DNA of 38,131 nucleotides from Oscillospiraceae bacterium (GTDB taxonomy: Bacteria > Bacillota > Clostridia > Oscillospirales > Oscillospiraceae): assembly GCA_015067635.1 (NCBI GenBank), contig SVMA01000016.1, positions 1 through 38,131 of the forward strand, written 5' to 3'. The translations under genes and the position numbers were made by a program. Below the pieces are notes generated by a model. The model saw only the letters and a program-made list of their open reading frames with translations, made no database searches and was not told where the DNA came from. This document shows positions 32,243 to 38,131 of this stretch, one piece after another; position 1 is the stretch's first letter, and the number at the start of each line of letters is the position of its first letter.

Positions 32243-32704
32243 GCAACCAGGTTGGACAGCCGCGGGCTCATGCCGAAAGGCTGAGCGTGAGGAAAGTCCG
32301 GGCTTCACAGGGCAAGGATAACGGGTAACACCCGCCGGGGGCGACCCTAGGACAAGTGCAACAGAGATATACCGCCTTTCCCGCAAAAATGGGGTCCCCG
32401 TGGAAGCCCAGCGCAAGCGGGTTCCATAGGGAGAGGAGATTCCGCGCATAGTGTGACCATTGCCGCCTGCGGCAATGGGAAAGTTTATGCGCGAGAATCG
32501 ACGAGGCAAGGGTGAAAAGGTGGGGTAAGAGCCCACCCGGCCCATGGAAACATGGGTTCTACGATGTAAACTCTATCCCGAAGCAACACCGTGGAGGAAC
32601 ACGTGGTCTGCCCGACCGTTCCGAGGAGGTGGCTGGATTCCGTGAGTAATTGCGGAACTAGATAGATGGCTGTTAAAACAGAACCCGGCTTATAGACCTG
32701 ATCG
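32243..32704 (+). ncRNA. rnpB: RNase P RNA, class A
   Basis: This is the catalytic RNA that trims tRNA 5' leaders. Hallmarks in order are gaggaaagtccgggc (P3-P4), cagggcaaggataacggg, acaagtgcaacagaga, aagggtgaaaaggtgggg, taagagcccaccc, gatgtaaactctatcccg and the 3' acagaacccggcttatagacc that closes P4. caggt near the 5' end pairs with acctg at 32696-32700 (P1). The layout is class A. The region about 32370-32505 is larger than in Escherichia coli and suggests an extended P12-like arm. The ends are estimated to within a few bases. Confidence 0.96.
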
Positions 32705-32707
32705 CAT

Positions 32708-32735
32708 AAAAAAGCACCGCTTAGCGGTGCTTTTT
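32708..32735. terminator. Shared bidirectional terminator of rnpB and lgt
   Basis: Arms aaagcaccgc (32711-32720) and gcggtgcttt (32724-32733) with loop tta end in T-runs on both strands. The loop is the lgt stop codon itself and the right arm encodes its last residues. Confidence 0.85.
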
Positions 32736-33488
32736 ATTTACGATGATAAAATATCCGGCAGAAATCGCCAACAATCCAATGCTGATCCATTGGGAAGTGG
32801 AAACACCGCTGAACAAGCCACGAATGGCATCCCCCCGGAGATACTCCAGGCAGAAGCGTACAACAGCATAGGAAGCAAGATATGCAAACAGTACATCCCA
32901 TGCCCGCTTACACTTCTTTTCAAAGCGCACCAGGAAAATGGTGATGAAAATGTTGATAAAGGCTTCCACCAGCTGTACGGGGAAGTATCCTACCCCCGGT
33001 TGTGCTCCTGTGTGATGATGGGGATAATAAATTGCCAAAGGACCGGTATAGCCGGCAAAGCCATAACAGCAACCGCCCAATATACAACCGATCCGGCCAA
33101 TTCCGTGACCCAAAGGGATGTATGGAACAATGGAACGGATGATCGCGCCGGTATTGCACTTTGCGATCCGGCAGCCCAAAAGTGCGCCAAAAACGCCACC
33201 GATAAGAGCTCCGTAAAAGACGATACCGATTCCAATGCCGTCGAAATTCCAGGTTATAATTGCCTGCAGTAAAACATCCAGCGGATAGGTAACCAAAAAA
33301 TACAGTATGGCTCCACACAGCAGACCCACACCAACAGCGGTAGCTCCCACGATCACCACATCTTCCGCTGCAGCACCACGCTGCTTAACGCGACGGGAAG
33401 CAATCACTCCCACCAGCAGGCAAGCTACTGCCATGAGAATGCCGTAAGTGCCGAGGGTTCTGCCAAAAATATGAATGTAAGGATACAT
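32721..33488 (-). CDS. lgt: Prolipoprotein diacylglyceryl transferase
   Basis: Lgt adds diacylglycerol to the lipobox cysteine of lipoproteins, such as the two encoded in this window. The start is MYPYIHIFG at 33488 (GGAG 5 nt upstream); TTG at 33503 is rejected. The 255-residue, roughly seven-helix protein has FYGALIGG, the Lgt signature GHGIGRIGCILGGCCYG with its arginine, FPVQLVEA and the final RFCLEYLRGDAIRG...STSQWIS. The coding end is built into a bidirectional terminator. Confidence 0.96.
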   Translation of the reverse strand: MYPYIHIFGRTLGTYGILMAVACLLVGVIASRRVKQRGAAAEDVVIVGATAVGVGLLCGAILYFLVTYPLDVLLQAIITWNFDGIGIGIVFYGALIGGVFGALLGCRIAKCNTGAIIRSIVPYIPLGHGIGRIGCILGGCCYGFAGYTGPLAIYYPHHHTGAQPGVGYFPVQLVEAFINIFITIFLVRFEKKCKRAWDVLFAYLASYAVVRFCLEYLRGDAIRGLFSGVSTSQWISIGLLAISAGYFIIVNKKHR

Positions 33489-33510
33489 ATTTACTCCTAA
33501 CAATGAAATC

Positions 33511-33556
33511 CCTGCTGATGTTCAGCAAGCCGAATCAGCAGGGACTCATTTCATCT
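33511..33556 (-). terminator. Hairpin between the small membrane protein gene and lgt
   Basis: The strings tccctgctgat and atcagcaggga pair over about 11 bp with a 14-nt loop, and the flanking tgaaat/atttca extends the pairing. The minus-strand tail (tttcattg) is only moderately T-rich, so some read-through into lgt is possible. Confidence 0.6.
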
Positions 33557-33573
33557 TAAGTATTCTTCACGGA

Positions 33574-33840
33574 TTACAGACCTGCAATGCCGCCAGCTGT
33601 AGCAGCTGTACAAGCAACACAAGCGGTGCATACGATGAAGAAGAAGGCATTCAGAGCCAAAGCAATGATGGACAAAACCATACCTGCAGTTGCCTTGCCG
33701 CCCATGCCAGCCTTGCGACCCTTAGCGCCCAGAATGATACCAACGATAGAAGCAACAATTCCGATCAGAGTGCCGTAAGGAATGGGGATGATGCACAGTG
33801 CACAAGCGATAATACCCAGAACCAAAGAACCTACTGCCAT
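33574..33840 (-). CDS. Small two-helix membrane protein, Cys- and Gly-rich
   Basis: The 88-residue product starts at MAVGSLVLG, where GGGAGG is well spaced upstream; the frame runs on to 33876 without support. It has two hydrophobic segments (about 4-36 and 55-80) joined by a short basic glycine loop (GAKGRKAGMGGKATAG). The end carries three cysteines in IVCTACVACTAATAGGIAGL. The pattern resembles DUF4190-type membrane proteins, but I make no functional call. A good promoter lies upstream. Confidence 0.75.
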   Translation of the reverse strand: MAVGSLVLGIIACALCIIPIPYGTLIGIVASIVGIILGAKGRKAGMGGKATAGMVLSIIALALNAFFFIVCTACVACTAATAGGIAGL

Positions 33841-33895
33841 AATAAAGTCCTCCCTTCTCAAATTATCCTGCCACATATTATATGCGGTTAAGGTT

Positions 33896-33924
33896 ATTCT
33901 AGCACCGAGGGGCGGTTTTGTCTA
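33896..33924 (-). promoter_or_regulatory. Promoter of the small membrane protein gene
   Basis: TAGACA (33919-33924) and TAGAAT (33896-33901) are 17 bp apart on the minus strand. A second TATAAT near 33875-33880 lacks a matching -35. Confidence 0.55.
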
Positions 33925-34100
33925 CCCCTTTCGACTAAATTTTTAATTTTTCGTGAACATTAGTAAATTTTGTCTAAAAACATAACGAAAAAGGATTGTT
34001 CTTTTGTGATTATGCACAATTTCTTGTTTGCAAATTCTTTTTCGCCCGTCGGTTTCTTTTTCTAAATAACACTCCCAATAGACGGAAAATGCTAATCTTT

Positions 34101-35511
<1,411 letters not shown>

Positions 35512-35544
35512 GAAAAATTGCAGTCATCAACAAAAAAACTTGCA

Positions 35545-35572
35545 TAAAAACAGGAGAGCCGAAGCTCTCCTA
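35545..35572 (-). terminator. Terminator of the ECF-methyltransferase operon
   Basis: Arms aggagagc (35552-35559) and gctctcct (35564-35571) around a cgaa/ttcg tetraloop are followed on the minus strand by a gttttta run. The methyltransferase stop is 5 bp away. Confidence 0.9.
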
Positions 35573-35576
35573 TTTG

Positions 35577-36152
35577 TCATTTTTTACCGCACACCACATA
35601 CATTCGGTCATTGGAAATCTTCGCCGTTACGGTAAGGTGCTCTGCAAAGATTGCCGCCAGGTCGTCCTCGTGCATCAAGCCCACAGAAACCTTGCTTGCT
35701 GCGCCCTCGTGATGATGGTCAATTTCCTCCCGACTCATGCCGTGGGCAACCGTCAGAATACCTCCCACTTTCAGCATGTCGCTCAGTCCGGCAATCAGAC
35801 GACGGGGCTCCGGAAAATGGGGAAAGGCGTTGTAAATCACAATACAGTCAAATTTTCTCCCAAAATCCGTCTCTTCCACATCCGCACAAAACACCTTCAC
35901 CTGAGGGAATTTTGCCTGAGCGATCTTCGCCATTTCCGGTGAAATATCAACACCGGTCAAGCTGCCAACGCTACGCTGCAAATAATCCGGAAACAGTACG
36001 CCTGTCCCGCAGGCTACATCCAAAACATCCACGCCGGGCCGAACGCCTGCCGCATCCAGTATTCTGCTGATAATATCGTCGTTTCGAATCATGTCTGCGT
36101 CCCAGTCGGGGGCCAAACGGTCAAAAAAATCGATTACATCCTGTTTGTTCAT
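35577..36152 (-). CDS. Class I SAM-dependent methyltransferase
   Basis: The 191-residue protein has a Rossmann methyltransferase fold: motif I VLDVACGTGVLF (43-54), acidic VTGVDISPEMAKIA-like strand, CADVEETDF and YNAFPHFPEP as the motif II/III region. It lacks a target-recognition domain, so the substrate is likely a small molecule but unknown. It starts 3 nt after the ECF S-component gene and is surely co-transcribed with it. A role in modifying or salvaging the transported vitamin-like compound is only a guess. Confidence 0.85.
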   Translation of the reverse strand: MNKQDVIDFFDRLAPDWDADMIRNDDIISRILDAAGVRPGVDVLDVACGTGVLFPDYLQRSVGSLTGVDISPEMAKIAQAKFPQVKVFCADVEETDFGRKFDCIVIYNAFPHFPEPRRLIAGLSDMLKVGGILTVAHGMSREEIDHHHEGAASKVSVGLMHEDDLAAIFAEHLTVTAKISNDRMYVVCGKK

Positions 36153-36155
36153 GGG

Positions 36156-36695
36156 TCACTCCTTGGGATAACGGGTTGGGATCAGCTTGGCCCGTGTCAA
36201 AGCAAACACTACCGCAGGCATCAGCACCAATTGGATGGCAATACCGGGAATACCGGAAACCAAGGAGGTCGTCACCCACGCAAAAGGAGAAATCCCCGGG
36301 GTGAATATCCACGCCTTTGCCAATCCGGCGATGATCCGTCCGGCAGCCATTGCGGCGATCAGGCTGATGTACAGGTCTGCAACCGTATATTTCGTGCGGA
36401 CAAACCGCATCAGCAGTCCGGAAATGACGCCATAGGTGCAACACTCCACCATCATACTGGGAAGCATTGCCGCCGGGGGCATTCCGGTTATTAAGCTGGA
36501 AATCAGAGGTCCAACCAAGCCGCAGACACCGCCATAGGGCCAGCCGCAAATCAAGCCGCAAAGCAACACCGGAATGTGCATGGGCAGGAAGACCACGCCG
36601 CCATTGGGCACCGCGTGAAACGCCATGGGTAAAACCAAACACAGCGCCGCACACACAGCGGTAAATACCAATTTCTTAACAGATGTCAGTTTCAT
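36156..36695 (-). CDS. ECF transporter S component, substrate unknown
   Basis: S components are small membrane proteins that bind a vitamin or metabolite and dock on a shared EcfAAT module. The 179-residue product has about six hydrophobic segments and the features LVFTAVCAALCLVLPMAF, FLPMHIPVLLCGLICGWPYGGVCGLVGPLISSLITGMPP and a basic end. ATG at 36695 is chosen because GGGAG is 8 nt upstream; GTG at 36704 would overlap it. No EcfA or EcfT genes are in the window, so it belongs to the shared-module group. The ligand cannot be named. Confidence 0.85.
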   Translation of the reverse strand: MKLTSVKKLVFTAVCAALCLVLPMAFHAVPNGGVVFLPMHIPVLLCGLICGWPYGGVCGLVGPLISSLITGMPPAAMLPSMMVECCTYGVISGLLMRFVRTKYTVADLYISLIAAMAAGRIIAGLAKAWIFTPGISPFAWVTTSLVSGIPGIAIQLVLMPAVVFALTRAKLIPTRYPKE

Positions 36696-36723
36696 AACGG
36701 TCACTCCCTTTTGTGTTTGTGAC

Positions 36724-36752
36724 CATTATAATGGCTCTAAAAGTGGATTTGA
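36724..36752 (-). promoter_or_regulatory. Promoter of the ECF-methyltransferase operon
   Basis: TATAAT (minus strand, 36724-36729) with TTCAAA 17 bp upstream (36747-36752). A short palindrome ccccctaggggg begins next to the -35 (about 36754-36765) and could bind a regulator. Confidence 0.55.
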
Positions 36753-36795
36753 AGCCCCCTAGGGGGATGAAATTTTGAGAAAACTGAAAATTTCT

Positions 36796-37770
36796 TCACC
36801 AAAGCCAGGGTTGGGTGTTCTCGCTACGGCTGCCCTCTTTATAGGATTCCCCACAAAGCGGCAACGGGATCTTTGTCTGTGTGATCCAGTCGATATGCCC
36901 ACTCATAATAACAGCATCCCCTTTTATAGACGCATAATCTCCTCCGACCATGTAGGCAATTTTCCATTCGGTCATTAAACTGTTCCTGCGCAACGCATCC
37001 CCCACACCAAACCAGTACCAATTGGGGAATAATTGTCCCCAGGTGGGATCAAAGTGATAGTATGCTCCATCCATACGGGCGATGACCCAAGCATGCGGTT
37101 CTACACCTTCGCCATAACTATGGGCAAAATAGCACTCAACACCTATCTGATTCAAAAGAAGCATCAGATATTCGGCGAATTGCTCACATATTCCCGAATT
37201 TTCCATGATGCAGTCATACAAAACCGTTCCGTTTTCTTCATACACCATAGAGTCAACAACACGACTGTACATCTGTGCTATTTTCTCTGTCTCTGTGGTT
37301 TCCTCTGTTATAACAGAAATGTCCTGCTGAATTCGCTGCGCATAAGTTTCCAAAATGCGATTGTGTTCCTCTTTCTCAAACAGAAATTGCAGACGAGCCG
37401 TGCCGTCAGAATAAATGTACGGTTCAGAGGTATTTACGGCACTGGCACAAAGTTTCTCTGCCGGAGGAAATTCTGCACGCATGGTAGACCATATGCTAAG
37501 AAATTGTGATTCACTTTCAAATCCGCTGACCTCACAATCGTAGGACAGTACCGCATCCACCATCTTGCAGTACAGTGTATAGTCCTCCCCCATTGACTCG
37601 CGAACAAACGCGTTCACGGCATATGGGGAATAAGATAAATAGGGTCCTTGCGGTTTTGGTGCTTCCGGCTTGCTTGCTGGGACGGTGTTTTGCGGAATCT
37701 GTTCTGTATTGCAGGCAGACAAGCCAACAGCCATCAAGATGGCAATGCATAATGCAATGATTTTTTTCAT
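36796..37770 (-). CDS. Transglutaminase-like lipoprotein
   Basis: The 324-residue product has a lipoprotein signal (MKKIIALCIAILMAVGLSAC, Cys20), a Pro-rich linker and a transglutaminase-type cysteine protease/transglutaminase core. Cys195 in NSGICEQFAEYLMLLL, His226 in PHAWVIARMDG and Asp241 in YYHFDPTWG form the triad. It is likely anchored outside the membrane and acts on proteins or peptides; the substrate is unknown. It is a single gene with its own promoter squeezed against the tuf terminator, and is AT-richer than its neighbours. Confidence 0.9.
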   Translation of the reverse strand: MKKIIALCIAILMAVGLSACNTEQIPQNTVPASKPEAPKPQGPYLSYSPYAVNAFVRESMGEDYTLYCKMVDAVLSYDCEVSGFESESQFLSIWSTMRAEFPPAEKLCASAVNTSEPYIYSDGTARLQFLFEKEEHNRILETYAQRIQQDISVITEETTETEKIAQMYSRVVDSMVYEENGTVLYDCIMENSGICEQFAEYLMLLLNQIGVECYFAHSYGEGVEPHAWVIARMDGAYYHFDPTWGQLFPNWYWFGVGDALRRNSLMTEWKIAYMVGGDYASIKGDAVIMSGHIDWITQTKIPLPLCGESYKEGSRSENTQPWLW

Positions 37771-37789
37771 TTTACTCCCCCCCCATCCT

Positions 37790-37818
37790 ACTATAACACA
37801 AAGTCAGACTTCCGGCAA
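37790..37818 (-). promoter_or_regulatory. Promoter of the transglutaminase-like gene
   Basis: On the minus strand TTGCCG (37813-37818) and TATAGT (37790-37795) are 17 bp apart, 20 bp before the start. The -35 lies just 1 bp from the T-run of the tuf terminator. Confidence 0.65.
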
Positions 37819-37819
37819 C

Positions 37820-37848
37820 AAAAATCCCCCGAGCCGAGGCTCGGGGGA
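37820..37848 (-). terminator. Terminator of tuf
   Basis: Arms tcccccgagc (37825-37834) and gctcggggga (37839-37848) around a 4-nt loop are followed on the minus strand by five Ts. It lies 26 bp past the tuf stop. Confidence 0.9.
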
Positions 37849-37873
37849 TGATTTGCTTTTCAGCGGATCGAAA

Positions 37874-38131
37874 TTACTCGTAGATCTCGGTAACAACGCC
37901 GGAACCGACGGTACGGCCGCCTTCACGGATAGCGAAACGCAGACCCTTTTCGATAGCGATGGGGGTGATCAGCTCAACGTTCATCACGACGTTGTCGCCG
38001 GGCATGCACATCTCAACGCCCTCGGGCAGGTTGATGATACCGGTAACGTCAGTGGTACGGAAGTAGAACTGAGGACGATAGTTGTTGAAGAAGGGAGTAT
38101 GACGGCCGCCTTCTTCCTTGGACAGGACGTA
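37874..38131 (-). CDS. tuf: Elongation factor Tu, C-terminal part (partial)
   Basis: The last 85 codons of EF-Tu, the GTPase that brings aminoacyl-tRNA to the ribosome. The visible part is domain [34 protein letters not shown], then [38 protein letters not shown] and the terminal TEIYE. The reading frame is open to the window edge, so the rest lies beyond 38131. Confidence 0.97.
   Translation of the reverse strand, partial: YVLSKEEGGRHTPFFNNYRPQFYFRTTDVTGIINLPEGVEMCMPGDNVVMNVELITPIAIEKGLRFAIREGGRTVGSGVVTEIYE

Overview
The window looks like a chromosomal segment of a gut-type clostridium, most likely in the order Oscillospirales (Ruminococcaceae/Oscillospiraceae). The reasons are the Firmicutes-type gene order (remA-gmk-rpoZ-priA-def-fmt-rsmB-rlmN-prpC-prkC-rsgA), a cdaA-cdaR pair, a group-B-like [FeFe]-hydrogenase, a class B sortase, moderate GC, and strong AGGAGG ribosome-binding sites. 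The taxonomic call is inferred from gene content and not from a search. Nearly all genes lie on the minus strand.

Layout: 1-3627 is the front of the S10 ribosomal operon (rpsJ-rplC-rplD-rplW-rplB-rpsS-rplV-rpsC), read leftward from a strong promoter near 3909-3937 with a leader of about 275 nt. Divergent from it is a lone, AT-richer B12-binding radical SAM gene (4066-5771) broken by an apparent 1-nt deletion. From 17697 down to 5803 runs the long housekeeping cluster for RNA/DNA quality control, formyl-methionine metabolism and Ser/Thr phospho-signalling. Upstream of it, 19868-17737 holds cdaA-cdaR (c-di-AMP synthesis) and 21347-19990 holds a cysteine desulfurase-like enzyme with a DUF3343 Se/S-carrier-like protein.

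21489-26491 is a mixed section: an alpha/beta hydrolase, tRNA-Leu(CAA), a DUF5662-type gene, tRNA-Gln(CTG), a class B sortase and the hydrogenase. Both tRNAs are trailed by related repeat debris that includes an inverted T-arm-like sequence and an identical 19-mer. After tRNA-Leu the last 21 nt of the tRNA are duplicated 170 bp downstream, like an attachment-site duplication. 26492-26870 has no gene; it holds a string of hairpins and a MITE-like inverted-repeat element.

26871-29374 is a polar amino-acid ABC transporter (binding lipoprotein, permease, ATPase). 29599-32142 is murD-ispD-ispF. RNase P RNA is divergent from murD. lgt, a small membrane protein, gdhA, an ECF S-component with a methyltransferase, and a transglutaminase-like lipoprotein follow, and the window ends in the 3' part of tuf.

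Functionally most of the window is core metabolism and translation. The accessory or odd parts are the frameshifted radical SAM gene, the tRNA-associated repeats, the palindromic elements behind the hydrogenase gene, the Se/S-carrier pair and the surface proteins. I did not find a convincing new multi-gene defence or biosynthetic system. The best candidates for something undescribed are the tRNA-linked repeat family and the structured segment behind the hydrogenase.
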